From an uncultured Oceanospirillaceae bacterium (GTDB taxonomy: Bacteria > Pseudomonadota > Gammaproteobacteria > Pseudomonadales > Balneatricaceae): a stretch of DNA of 64,000 nucleotides. The notes under the pieces are model-generated. The model did not search any database. It saw only the letters and a program-made list of their open reading frames with translations, and was not told where the DNA came from. Shown here piece by piece: positions 35,894 to 44,699 of this stretch (positions are counted from its first letter, which is position 1; the number at the start of each line of letters is the position of its first letter). The stretch is taken from the NCBI GenBank assembly GCA_937136055.1, contig CAKZOD010000089.1, positions 28,873 to 92,872 on the forward strand, read 5' to 3'. The translations under genes and the position numbers were made by a program.

Positions 35894-37389
35894 CTAGCAC
35901 CCCGACTCAACAGCGCAGTTACCAAAACAAGGTTAGCGCCTCGATTCCCTTTTTAAAAACGCTGTGCCAAGCCACCTTGATCATCAACTTATTGGTTACA
36001 CTGGGAGCTTTTATCATCATTCATTATTTCCAGCTCGCCACTGTTTGGTTTGCTATCCCAACACTGCTGTGCACCCTAGTTACGGCTTTGGCCTATAAAC
36101 TCTCAACTTCAACATTCACTATATTACTGTCAATCAATAGCAGTTTAGAAGCTGCCAGCGCTGGCGATTTTAGCCGCCGCATTATCCGTGTGCGTGGCAT
36201 GGGAGAAATTGGCAAAATTGCTTGGGAGTTAAACGATTTAATGGACAGACTGGAAGCCTATTTTAAAGAGGTTAAAAGCTGCTTTGAGTATGTATCCAAA
36301 GGCTCTTACGAGCGTAAAACCATGTTTAAAGGTATGCCTGGTCAATTGCGAGACTCCCTGCAAACAATAAACAAAGCTATTGATCACATGTATAAAGGCT
36401 CGCAACTTATGGGCGAGAACGCACTGCAATCTGAGCTACAACACATCAATAATTATCACCTGATTAAAAACTTGCGTAACAACCAAGACGACCTTAGCCA
36501 AATATCTAACACCATTGATACAGTTGATAGCATTGCCAGTAATAACGGCGATTGCGCTAATGCCAGCCTCAGTGATATTCAACAAATGAGTGCTAAGCTC
36601 AATGACATAAATGTCAGCATCGGAGAAGTCACAAAGGTCATCAGTGAGCTGGGAGAAAATAGCAAAGAAGTGTCGGCTTCGCTCTCTATCATCACCGAAA
36701 TTGCTGATCAAACCAGCTTACTAGCGCTTAACGCTTCAATTGAAGCTGCCAGAGCTGGGGATCAAGGGCGCGGATTTGCAGTGGTTGCCGATGAGGTCAA
36801 AGCGTTATCTAATCGCACTAAAAATGCTGCCATTGAAGTACACACTACCATTGAAAACTTTAGCTCGAAAGTACACTCCATGCTCGATAAAGCCGCAAGT
36901 TCAAATCAAGCATCCAGTGAAGTGGGCGAACAGATCACAGGTATACATGAGAAATTTAAAGAGTTCGCTGCCTCTGCGCAAAAAATCAAACAACAGATCT
37001 CTTTCTCTAAAGATCTATCTTTCAATTGCCTCATAAAGGTTGATCATCTGATCTATAAGCAAAATGGTTATTTATCCATAGACCACTCACGGGAGCGAAC
37101 TAAAGAGCTTGAAGAAATTCAAGTTTCTCACCGTGACTGTCGTCTCGGTAAATGGTACTACAATACTGATAGTAACAGCTTCTCTATGACTGCAAGCTTT
37201 GCTGCGCTTGAAAATCCTCATGCACAAGTCCACCAACTCATTCAGCAAGCCAGTGCAGCATCCAAGGGAGATTGGCGTAACGACTCAGCTGCCCGCAGTG
37301 AAATAATCCAACTAATGTCCAGTGCTGAGGAGCAAAGTAATAAGGTCTTTGAAAAATTAGATGCTATGCTTTCACAAAAATACGCATAA
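35890..37389 (+). CDS. methyl-accepting chemotaxis protein with CZB domain
   Basis: 499-residue receptor. Two closely spaced hydrophobic segments (about residues 22-72) leave essentially no periplasmic domain. They are followed by HAMP, a second HAMP-like region, and the conserved signalling hairpin [37 protein letters not shown]. The C-terminus is a zinc-binding CZB domain with His/Cys ligands in [19 protein letters not shown] and HAQVHQLI. The input comes presumably from the PAS protein upstream. CZB domains sense zinc or hypochlorite-type oxidants in other receptors. Confidence 0.93.
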   Translation: MTSTPTQQRSYQNKVSASIPFLKTLCQATLIINLLVTLGAFIIIHYFQLATVWFAIPTLLCTLVTALAYKLSTSTFTILLSINSSLEAASAGDFSRRIIRVRGMGEIGKIAWELNDLMDRLEAYFKEVKSCFEYVSKGSYERKTMFKGMPGQLRDSLQTINKAIDHMYKGSQLMGENALQSELQHINNYHLIKNLRNNQDDLSQISNTIDTVDSIASNNGDCANASLSDIQQMSAKLNDINVSIGEVTKVISELGENSKEVSASLSIITEIADQTSLLALNASIEAARAGDQGRGFAVVADEVKALSNRTKNAAIEVHTTIENFSSKVHSMLDKAASSNQASSEVGEQITGIHEKFKEFAASAQKIKQQISFSKDLSFNCLIKVDHLIYKQNGYLSIDHSRERTKELEEIQVSHRDCRLGKWYYNTDSNSFSMTASFAALENPHAQVHQLIQQASAASKGDWRNDSAARSEIIQLMSSAEEQSNKVFEKLDAMLSQKYA

Positions 37390-37485
37390 ACAATGCACAG
37401 CGATTAAACTTTATGCCCTTGCAGAGGTTGTGACGATTTTAGGTTATGATTGATACACAGAATTGACTATACTTAGCGCCGCTAG

Positions 37486-37518
37486 AGGGCATCGCTTTAG
37501 AGTGATAATGCCCTTCCT
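37486..37518 (+). terminator. possible terminator upstream of the ArsR gene
   Basis: Seven-base stem AGGGCAT (37486-37492) and ATGCCCT (37508-37514) followed by TCCTT. Weak T run; it could alternatively be a regulatory hairpin in the ArsR leader. Confidence 0.4.
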
Positions 37519-37559
37519 TATCGCACATTTTAAATATTTACTGACTAGGACACTTTAAC

Positions 37560-37874
37560 ATGCAGATCGAAATAGCTGCCAAATGCTTGGCGGAACTCGG
37601 CCACCCTACACGCTTACAAATCTTTCGCTCTTTAGTCAAAGAAGGTAACCAAGGTGCCCCTGTTGGTGATCTGCAATCAACATTAGATATCCCCGGCTCA
37701 ACCCTCTCCCACCATATAACTCGGCTCATCTCTGTAGGCCTTATAAGCCAACGCCGTGAAGGGCGCACTTTATTTTGCATAGCACAATACGAGAAGCTCA
37801 ATGAATTGATGAGCTATTTGCAAGATGAGTGCTGTATTAATGAAAAAGATGACGCTAATACACAGTGCGTTTAA
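37560..37874 (+). CDS. ArsR/SmtB-family transcriptional repressor
   Basis: 104-residue winged-helix protein: AAKCLAELGHPTRLQIFRSLVK, DLQSTLDIPGSTLSHHITRLISVGLISQRREGRTLFCIA. The recognition helix carries the LSHH pattern of ArsR proteins. The ELCVCDL metal site of classical ArsR is not present; the Cys pair CC near residue 93 and a Cys near the C-terminus are possible sensor ligands. The permease gene 540 bases downstream is its likely target (inference from neighbourhood). Confidence 0.88.
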   Translation: MQIEIAAKCLAELGHPTRLQIFRSLVKEGNQGAPVGDLQSTLDIPGSTLSHHITRLISVGLISQRREGRTLFCIAQYEKLNELMSYLQDECCINEKDDANTQCV

Positions 37875-38417
37875 AGCCTATTGTTTACTTTGACCCCTTA
37901 AATGAGCAGTGTTGAATAACCAGTCCGACAATATACATACCATCTAAACCGCATAGAAAAGCTCTTCGGACTACTCTGGAAATACAATGGTAATAAGGTA
38001 TTTCACAGCATATTTGTTGCTCTCGCGATCCTGACTATTACTTCCTGACTATTACTTCCTACTTAGGACTGCTTTCTTTGCATTGTTTATGGATGAATTG
38101 CCAACATGCAACTCCAGAAGTGATTGGAGATAAAAATTAGTTGGCATCCTTTAAATTACTCTTGCTGAAATACACAGCTGTTCAACCTATCAACGAAATA
38201 TCAACAGCCCCTTACACCTCAAATCTGCAGTATTTAAATCTCGCTCAATTCCTACATTCAAACTTGAAAACTATGATTTTCACTCTTTTTGATAAGGCAT
38301 CAGCTTAAAATTTTCTGATTTAACCACTTCTTCATTTTACTTATTCACTGTTTTGACTTATATTTCCAATATTCTAGAAATATAGATATTTAAAACTTAC
38401 ACAATGAGAGAAACCCA
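37875..38417. other. intergenic region between the ArsR gene and the permease
   Basis: About 540 AT-rich bases without a supported ORF. It contains a perfect 14-base tandem repeat (CTGACTATTACTTC at 38031-38044 and 38045-38058) and a palindromic site near 38360. The long gap between a regulator and its presumed target is unusual and may hold a decayed gene that I cannot identify. Confidence 0.4.
38360..38383. promoter_or_regulatory. candidate ArsR-type operator upstream of the permease
   Basis: Inverted repeat ATATTTC and GAAATAT with a 10-base centre that includes the 8-base palindrome TTCTAGAA. It lies 35 bases before the permease start. ArsR proteins bind AT-rich dyads of this size; the assignment is inference. 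Confidence 0.35.
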
Positions 38418-39371
38418 ATGTTTGATGTAATCACCTTTATTAATCAGCCAGCCTTTTCTGCCAAGCTCTATGAAAGTGGAGGGATGTTCGTACAGCTTTT
38501 CACGGAGCTAACGGTGCTATTCCTCGTTATTAGTTTTGCGGTAGCCTTGATCAACCAAAAACTGCCCGCTGAGAAAATTCAGCGGATTCTCGGCGCACAT
38601 CAAGGGCGCGGTTATATTGTGGCAGCAGGCTTAGGGGCGGTTACCCCTTTTTGTAGTTGCTCTACTATTCCGATGTTGATTGGTTTATTAAAAGCGCGTG
38701 CAGGCTTTGGCCCTACTATGACGTTCTTATTCACCTCTCCTCTACTCAACCCTATTGTGATCGTGTTATTTATTCCTGTGCTGGGGGCTGCAGTCACTTT
38801 TTGGTATGCCATGCTCGCACTCACCGTTTCTATAGCGGCAGGGTTGTTTCTTCAATTCTTTCAATTCGATCGTTTTATTAAACAAGATATGCTGCAAACG
38901 CCTAACGGTGGTGGCTGCAAAAGCGCTAGCACAGCAGATATAAATAAAGCTTCTACTCAGCTTTCTTGGTCTGCTGCATGGGGTGAAAGCTGGTCAATGT
39001 TTAAAACGATGTTCCCGTTCATGTTGATTGCTATGATTATCGGCGCATTAGTACACGGCTTTGTGCCAGCTAGTTTTTTTGCGGAAGTTGCAGGGGCAGA
39101 CAACCCTGCTGCTATTCCAACTGCGGCATTAATTGGTATTCCATTGTATTTAAGAGTGACTGCTCTGCTACCGCTTATTGGCTCTTTTTTAGCCAAAGGT
39201 GTGAGTATGGGAGCGGTTATCGCTTTAGTCATTGGCAGCGGTGGGGCGAGCTTGCCTGAGATGATTTTGCTGCGCCGTTTATTTCATTGGCAGCTGCTGG
39301 TGGCATTCTTAGTGGTAATCTTCTTTATGGCGATTATAGGCGGGTTTGGCTTTAACGCTTTCTTTGGTTAG
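38418..39371 (+). CDS. UPF0718/ArsP-like membrane permease
   Basis: 317-residue permease with about eight helices. The family signature TPFCSCSTIPMLIGLLKARAGFGPTMTFLFTSPLLNPIV is clear, and the second repeat has TAALIGIPLYLRVTALLPLIGSFLAKGVSMGA. Relatives include YraQ and ArsP, an exporter of trivalent organoarsenicals. The adjacent ArsR repressor supports a metal or metalloid efflux role, but the substrate is not certain. AGAGAAAC precedes the ATG. Confidence 0.85.
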   Translation: MFDVITFINQPAFSAKLYESGGMFVQLFTELTVLFLVISFAVALINQKLPAEKIQRILGAHQGRGYIVAAGLGAVTPFCSCSTIPMLIGLLKARAGFGPTMTFLFTSPLLNPIVIVLFIPVLGAAVTFWYAMLALTVSIAAGLFLQFFQFDRFIKQDMLQTPNGGGCKSASTADINKASTQLSWSAAWGESWSMFKTMFPFMLIAMIIGALVHGFVPASFFAEVAGADNPAAIPTAALIGIPLYLRVTALLPLIGSFLAKGVSMGAVIALVIGSGGASLPEMILLRRLFHWQLLVAFLVVIFFMAIIGGFGFNAFFG

Positions 39372-39407
39372 ATTAAATATTTTTAGCCTGATGGAAGAGA
39401 CTAGAAA

Positions 39408-39448
39408 TAAAAAGCCATACATATAGACACTTAAAGTATGGCTTTTTA
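39408..39448. terminator. bidirectional terminator between permease and HAD gene
   Basis: Twelve-base perfect stem AAAAAGCCATAC (39409-39420) and GTATGGCTTTTT (39436-39447) with a 15-base loop, between convergent genes. Confidence 0.85.
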
Positions 39449-39467
39449 GATCGGCTCTTTTTCCCGA

Positions 39468-40109
39468 TTACAGTAAGGCTTGCTCTATACCTTGATAACA
39501 GTCATCTAAGCCCAAAAAATGCCAAGCTTGTAGATCATTCTTGCGGGCAGCTTGAACATTCTCTAGACGATCATCGATAAACAAACATTGGGTTGGGATT
39601 AGCTGATAACGCTGGATAATACATTGATAAATACTGTCATCCGGTTTCATGCATTTTTCAATTCCTGAAATGACAATACCTTCAAATAACTCGAAGAATT
39701 TATAGTCTTTTACATGCTGATAAGTTTCAACAGACATATTTGATAAACAATAAAGAGGGATCGATTGATCGACCAACTTTTGCATTAAAGTAACTGTGCG
39801 CTCTATTTCAAGCAAAGAGCGTTTAGCGGCAAGTATCGCTTGATTGATCTGCTCATCACTCAAGCTTGAGCGGCGTTTAATATTGCTGATCACCTCACTT
39901 TCACTTAGTAAGCCATGATCCATCGCTAGCCAGTCATCGTGACTAAATAGCTGTTGATCAAGTTGCTGCTGTATATCTCGCTCAAAAGGGAGTGATTCTA
40001 GAACACTAGGTACATGCCAATTTAATACCACATTCCCTAAATCAAAAATGGCAACTTTACAGTCTTGCAGGCTTATTTCGTCCATGTGCGCTTCTTTGTT
40101 CAATTGCAT
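39468..40109 (-). CDS. HAD-superfamily phosphatase, YihX-like
   Basis: 213-residue cytosolic hydrolase. Motif I is VAIFDLGNVVLNW (note Asn-rich variant typical of the YihX/epoxide-hydrolase-N branch), motif II is LYCLSNMS, motif III is the Lys in CMKPDDSIY, and motif IV is CLFIDDRLENVQAA. E. coli YihX is an alpha-D-glucose-1-phosphate phosphatase; the substrate here may differ. The methionine preceding DEISLQDCKV (residue 9) is an alternative start. Confidence 0.85.
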   Translation of the reverse strand: MQLNKEAHMDEISLQDCKVAIFDLGNVVLNWHVPSVLESLPFERDIQQQLDQQLFSHDDWLAMDHGLLSESEVISNIKRRSSLSDEQINQAILAAKRSLLEIERTVTLMQKLVDQSIPLYCLSNMSVETYQHVKDYKFFELFEGIVISGIEKCMKPDDSIYQCIIQRYQLIPTQCLFIDDRLENVQAARKNDLQAWHFLGLDDCYQGIEQALL

Positions 40110-40139
40110 ATCACTCCTTTGTTTTGCAATGAAGTTTTT

Positions 40140-40622
40140 TTACATCAACTGGATACCATTTGCATCAGAGCGCTTGGCGATGCTTCGAATTATAGGCGGC
40201 TCGTTTGCAACAATATCAATCAAGTGGTTTAAACACTTTAAACTATATTGTTGAAGCTTCCCCTCATGGGTAATGACTGCTTGTGTATTCTCTTTGATAT
40301 AGTCCAAATAGCTCGCTTGTTGATAAATACGAAACACTGGCTGGGGGTCTTCACTGTCCGTATTAAGATCTGGTAAGTAGCTTTCATCAAGTATGTTGTA
40401 GGCGATATAGCTGTCAAATATCACCTCATAAATACAAGTCTGCTTATCAGGATCTGGTGCAGGTATCCCTAAAATTTCACACATCAAAGGATCTAACGGT
40501 CTTTCTTCACCATCAAAGCTTCCCTCTTCGATGACTAAGCGCAGACTATTATCTTGGGGTTCACTAATATTGCCTAAGTAAATACAGCTATGACTATTAA
40601 TACTTTCAAAATTTTTTATCAT
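40140..40622 (-). CDS. hypothetical protein
   Basis: 160-residue acidic soluble protein with no family that I recognise. It has no signal peptide or membrane segment. Features are several Tyr/Asp-rich stretches (IYEVIFDSYIAYNILDESYLPDL) and a C-terminal helix. It resembles small immunity-like or Imm-type bacterial proteins only in size and composition, which is not evidence of function. It sits 30 bases upstream of the HAD phosphatase on the same strand, so it may be cotranscribed. Confidence 0.65.
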   Translation of the reverse strand: MIKNFESINSHSCIYLGNISEPQDNSLRLVIEEGSFDGEERPLDPLMCEILGIPAPDPDKQTCIYEVIFDSYIAYNILDESYLPDLNTDSEDPQPVFRIYQQASYLDYIKENTQAVITHEGKLQQYSLKCLNHLIDIVANEPPIIRSIAKRSDANGIQLM

Positions 40623-40896
40623 GGAGTGATCTAATACCGTTCAATTATGTGTACTTTACTGCAAAAAAGCCTAAGGTCAAAACAACCTTTTATTAATTAA
40701 GATCTTATCGATGAATGGTCCAAAGATTTTGCCTGTAACCGCTATATAAGACAGATCAGATAGAACGTATAAAGCCCCTTTAAAAGAAGCGCTTGGAAAG
40801 CGTCTATTATAACAACTCACAGATAAATTAGATAAGCTATTCCAGTATAGACCCGATACGTCTGCTAACAATCACTGCTAAGGCTAACCCTCTGAG

Positions 40897-41547
40897 CTAG
40901 CAATAATCCTTAAGGTCAACCTGCGTTAATGATGATTTTATCTCGTGACCTAATTTCTGCATTTGAGTACTAGGTTCAACTAAATCAGGTATTTGCACAA
41001 CATTCAGCCCCGCATTAAAAGCGGATAGCACGCCATTTTCTGAATCCTCAAACGCCAAGCATTGCTTAACATCTAGATTGACTTGTTGTGTAGCATGCAG
41101 ATATATCTGAGGATCCGGTTTACTCTTTTCAACATGATCACCTGCCACTATGTGAGAGAAGTAATCAAACAGCTCGGCATTTTTAAGCTTCACACAGGCC
41201 AGTTGATAGTGAGTAGAGGTTGCAAGCCCTATAGTCAGTCCACGGGATTTTGCCTCATCTAGCAACTGGATAACACCGGCTTTTATGGGCAAAGCTTTAG
41301 TTGTGACCTCTTTTAAATAGAGATCATCCCAGCATTGGCGCAATTGTGTGTAGGGAAAGTTAGCATCATGCCCCGCTCTCAATATTTGCTCAGTCTGCGC
41401 CATATTAGTGCCGATGCATTGCAAGTAAACATCTTTGTTTACAGTGCAATTGAGCTCTTTAGCCGCTTGCAAAAAGCAGGCTAAACTGCGCCTTTCTGTA
41501 TCAAGCAATAAACCATCCATATCGAATATCAATGCTTTTATTGTCAT
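40897..41547 (-). CDS. HAD-IA hydrolase, beta-phosphoglucomutase-like
   Basis: 216-residue enzyme. Motif I is LIFDMDGLLLDTERR with the two Asp, motif II is GLATSTHYQ, motif III is the Lys in VEKSKPDPQIY, and motif IV is CLAFEDSENGVLSA. This is the CbbY/Gph/beta-phosphoglucomutase subfamily with an alpha-helical cap. The substrate is unknown, probably a sugar phosphate. It lies 20 bases downstream of selO on the same strand and may form an operon with it. Confidence 0.88.
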   Translation of the reverse strand: MTIKALIFDMDGLLLDTERRSLACFLQAAKELNCTVNKDVYLQCIGTNMAQTEQILRAGHDANFPYTQLRQCWDDLYLKEVTTKALPIKAGVIQLLDEAKSRGLTIGLATSTHYQLACVKLKNAELFDYFSHIVAGDHVEKSKPDPQIYLHATQQVNLDVKQCLAFEDSENGVLSAFNAGLNVVQIPDLVEPSTQMQKLGHEIKSSLTQVDLKDYC

Positions 41548-41567
41548 GTTTTAATCTCAATAGCAGC

Positions 41568-43142
41568 TTAAGTGCCACAAAATGTGGTGTAGCTTCCAAA
41601 GTTCTCTGGGGCGGCTTGGGTTAAATCTGCAAACTCTAAACGCTCATTAAAAGGATCTTCTAACGCCTCAAGTAACTTTTCGAATTCACTATAGTCAGCT
41701 CGTTGCTCAGCCGCTTCTATCACTTGCTCAACTAAATGATTGCGAGGGATGTAGGCAGGATTCCTCCCCAGCATCGATATCTTAATATCATCAATCGTTT
41801 GTTTTTCTAGATCAATTCTGGTGCGCCACTGCTGATGCCAATCGATGAAGGCTTGAAACTTAAGCTGTTGTGACTCTTTAAACAGTAATTTAACAGCACT
41901 TAAATCTCCCGCTAATGTTTGTGATAGCGCTCTAAACAATTGACTGTAATCTAACTTGTTCTCTGTCATCAGATCGAGCAACCCTGTGATCAGCTGCGTA
42001 TCACTCTCTTGCAGGGAGCTAACTTGTGCATCGGCAATAGATAAAGCGGTTAATCCAAGCTTTGCACGCATCAGCTCTAACCAAAACTCATAGTAATAAT
42101 CATCAAATCGTTCTAGCGCTTGTGTTGCAAGCTCAACGGCTTGTGATTCATCACTATTAATAAAGGCGAGTAAAGTTTCAGCGAAGCGCGCCATGTTCCA
42201 TTTGCCAATTCTCGGCTGATTATCATAAGCATAGCGTCCTTGTGCATCGATCGAGCTGAACACTTGCTGCGGTTCATAAGCATCCAGAAATGCACAAGGC
42301 CCATAGTCAATGGTCTCCCCTGAGATAGTGCAATTGTCAGTATTCATCACACCATGCACAAAGCCGATACTCATCCATTTTGCAATCAAGAGTGCTTGGC
42401 GCTGACAAACTTTATCAAGTAATGCCAAATAGGGAGACTCACTATCCACCAGCTCAGGGTAATGGCGTTCAATGCAATAATCAGCTAGGCGCTTGACGCT
42501 TTCTTGATCGCCTCGCGCAGCAAAAAACTGGAAAGTTCCAACCCGAATATGGCTAGTCGCTACGCGCGCTAAAACAGCACCTGGAAGCAGTTGGTTGCGC
42601 ATGACACGCTCACCCGTTGTAACAACGGCTAAAGCTCGTGTTGTAGGCACCTGTAAATGATACATCGCCTCTGCAAGTAAATACTCACGTAAAACAGGCC
42701 CGATCACTGCCTTACCGTCACCACGGCGCGAAAATGCTGTGCGCCCAGAGCCTTTTAGGTGAATATCGAAACGCTCTCCATGGGTATCAAGTACTTCGCC
42801 TAGCAGCAGTGCTCGCCCATCCCCAAGCTGCGGGTTAAAGTTACCAAACTGATGACCCGCATAAACTTGCGCAACGCCTTCAGTGCCTTTAACTTGCATA
42901 CCACCTGCTAACATTGCAGCTAGCTGGCTATCATTCAAATTTTGTGTCTTTAGCCCTAACTGCTGAGCAAGTGCTTCATTAAGTTTAACCAGAGCAGCTG
43001 AAGGCGCCTTCTCCCCTTGGCACTTAACATAAAAACCCGTCAACTGATCTACAAAGCTGTGATCAAAATGTAAACCTGAATCAAGCTCTTGAATTGACTC
43101 TGCACTGCTACTAACACTCTCGTTATTTGACACTTTGATCAC
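41568..43142 (-). CDS. selO: protein adenylyltransferase SelO (YdiU)
   Basis: Pseudokinase-fold enzyme of 524 residues that transfers AMP from ATP to Ser, Thr or Tyr of target proteins and links redox state to metabolism. Visible motifs are YAGHQFGNFNPQLGDGRALLLGE, GSGRTAFSRRGDGKAVIGPVLREYL, the metal-site GVMNTDNC, and the DFG-equivalent IDYGPCAFLD. The C-terminus ends FCGT with an ordinary Cys in place of the selenocysteine of eukaryotic SelO. It is next to msrA/msrB, consistent with an oxidative-stress theme. Confidence 0.95.
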   Translation of the reverse strand: MIKVSNNESVSSSAESIQELDSGLHFDHSFVDQLTGFYVKCQGEKAPSAALVKLNEALAQQLGLKTQNLNDSQLAAMLAGGMQVKGTEGVAQVYAGHQFGNFNPQLGDGRALLLGEVLDTHGERFDIHLKGSGRTAFSRRGDGKAVIGPVLREYLLAEAMYHLQVPTTRALAVVTTGERVMRNQLLPGAVLARVATSHIRVGTFQFFAARGDQESVKRLADYCIERHYPELVDSESPYLALLDKVCQRQALLIAKWMSIGFVHGVMNTDNCTISGETIDYGPCAFLDAYEPQQVFSSIDAQGRYAYDNQPRIGKWNMARFAETLLAFINSDESQAVELATQALERFDDYYYEFWLELMRAKLGLTALSIADAQVSSLQESDTQLITGLLDLMTENKLDYSQLFRALSQTLAGDLSAVKLLFKESQQLKFQAFIDWHQQWRTRIDLEKQTIDDIKISMLGRNPAYIPRNHLVEQVIEAAEQRADYSEFEKLLEALEDPFNERLEFADLTQAAPENFGSYTTFCGT

Positions 43143-43274
43143 CTTTTATTCATCTCTCAAGTCGACTCTATAGCCGGCTATCTATAATCGATTATTTAAT
43201 CGCTCTTATCCGATGAACTTACATTTATATGTTGTGCCAGTGAGTGGAGTTCACCCTTTTAGCAGTTGTGTGTT

Positions 43275-43775
43275 TTAATCTTGGCTTTTTAATACCCAAT
43301 CTGGGCGCGGGAAATGGCAGGTATAACCACTGGGGAATTTCGCTAAGTAATCTTGATGCTCTGGCTCTGCAACCCAGAACTCTGCAGCAGGCACGACTTC
43401 AGTCACAACTTTATCAGGCCATTGGCCAGATGCATTGACATCTTCTATCGTTTTAATTGCAAGTTCACACTGAGATTTATCGTGGTAGAAAATCGCAGAT
43501 CGATAAGCGGCGCCAATATCATTACCCTGTTTCATTAAGGTACTTGGGTCGTGTATTTGAAAGAAGAACTCTAGTATTTTTCGATAGCTGAGTATCGCTT
43601 CATCATAGATAATTTCAATAGCTTCAGCGTGCGTGCCATGTGAGCGATAAGTTGCATTTTTAACATCACCGCCCGTATAACCTACTCGAGTAGATACAAC
43701 TCCCTCCATCTTGCGGATTAAGTCTTGCATCCCCCAAAAACAACCGCCTGCTAATGTAGCTTTCTTATGTGACAT
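43275..43775 (-). CDS. msrA: peptide methionine sulfoxide reductase MsrA
   Basis: Reduces the S form of methionine sulfoxide. Of its 166 residues, the catalytic motif is [10 protein letters not shown] near residue 11, followed by [31 protein letters not shown] and [27 protein letters not shown]. The C-terminal segment ([16 protein letters not shown]) lacks an obvious second recycling Cys pair; one Cys is present. It lies 33 bases downstream of msrB on the same strand, so the two should be an operon. Confidence 0.95.
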   Translation of the reverse strand: MSHKKATLAGGCFWGMQDLIRKMEGVVSTRVGYTGGDVKNATYRSHGTHAEAIEIIYDEAILSYRKILEFFFQIHDPSTLMKQGNDIGAAYRSAIFYHDKSQCELAIKTIEDVNASGQWPDKVVTEVVPAAEFWVAEPEHQDYLAKFPSGYTCHFPRPDWVLKSQD

Positions 43776-43807
43776 TCCCGTCTCCTAAAACTGATCTGGT
43801 TAAAAGA

Positions 43808-44275
43808 TTAAGCGCTTTCTACTTGGCTAATAAATTGCCCGTAACCTTGCGCTTCCATTTGCGCTAAAGGAATGAACTTTAATGAAGCAGAGTTAATACA
43901 ATAGCGTAACCCGCCAGCCTCTGCAGGTCCATCTGTAAACACATGACCGAGGTGACTGTCCCCTTGCTCTGAGCGCACTTCAGTGCGAATCATCCCGTGG
44001 CTGCTATCTTTAATTTCTTTAACATGAGCATCTACTATAGGTTTTGTAAAGCTTGGCCAGCCACAGCCCGACTCATATTTATCAGCCGAAGCAAACAACG
44101 GCTCACCTGAGACGATATCAACGTATATGCCAACTTCTTTGTTACTGAGTAAAGCACCCGTACCTGGGCGCTCTGTACCATTTTCTTGAGTTACTCGGTA
44201 TTGTTCGGGAGTAAGTGCAGCAATTGCTTGGGGATCTTTTTTATAGGCTGTCATAGTGACCTCTTGTGATGCCAA
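43808..44275 (-). CDS. msrB: peptide methionine sulfoxide reductase MsrB, zinc-less type
   Basis: Reduces the R form of methionine sulfoxide. The motifs are [27 protein letters not shown], the His/Phe pair [10 protein letters not shown] and the catalytic [11 protein letters not shown]. The two CxxC zinc pairs found in E. coli MsrB are missing: the first reads [10 protein letters not shown] and the second is absent, so no structural zinc is expected. The resolving Cys is probably that in GCGWPSF. The usable start could also be the internal MTAYKKDP at residue 7. Confidence 0.94.
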   Translation of the reverse strand: MASQEVTMTAYKKDPQAIAALTPEQYRVTQENGTERPGTGALLSNKEVGIYVDIVSGEPLFASADKYESGCGWPSFTKPIVDAHVKEIKDSSHGMIRTEVRSEQGDSHLGHVFTDGPAEAGGLRYCINSASLKFIPLAQMEAQGYGQFISQVESA

Positions 44276-44699
44276 TCATCACGCATTTCAAAATGCGCGT
44301 TGTACTTTTTATTAATGTGTAGCCATTGACTATAAAGCGCTTTAAAAGATCCGAAGCTGTGCTTAAGAAATCAAAAAAGCTAAGACATTTTCGCAAGTTT
44401 CATGATTTTTTCCAAACCTCTTTTTCACATAGGCGTTTTTTGGTCGTTTTAAGTAAGTGCAACCAATACCTTAATACCATTTGTATCTTTGATAATATCA
44501 CCTCTGCATAGCTTTTATTAATACAAAAGAACAGTTAATAATATTTTATCGATCCAAGACTTTATCCTACTCTGTTTACATCAACTAAACAGATTCTCAC
44601 TTGATGCCGTAAGCGACATTACTTTTAAATCATTTAAATTCAATGCTTAAAAGTAGTTATACAAAGTCAGCATCAAGTATAAGCCTAAGGATAAAAAAC
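44276..44699. other. intergenic region between msrB and the flavin monooxygenase gene
   Basis: About 420 AT-rich bases with no supported ORF or strong structure. It must contain the divergent promoters of msrB (minus) and the monooxygenase operon (plus). Confidence 0.4.

Noticed and set aside
38031..38058. Two perfect 14-base units as a start of a CRISPR-like or repeat array
   Set aside because: Only two adjacent copies with no spacer; simple tandem duplication.
40677..40871. 64-codon minus-strand open frame between the hypothetical gene and the HAD hydrolase
   Set aside because: No ribosome binding site, no recognisable pattern and a biased composition; likely chance.
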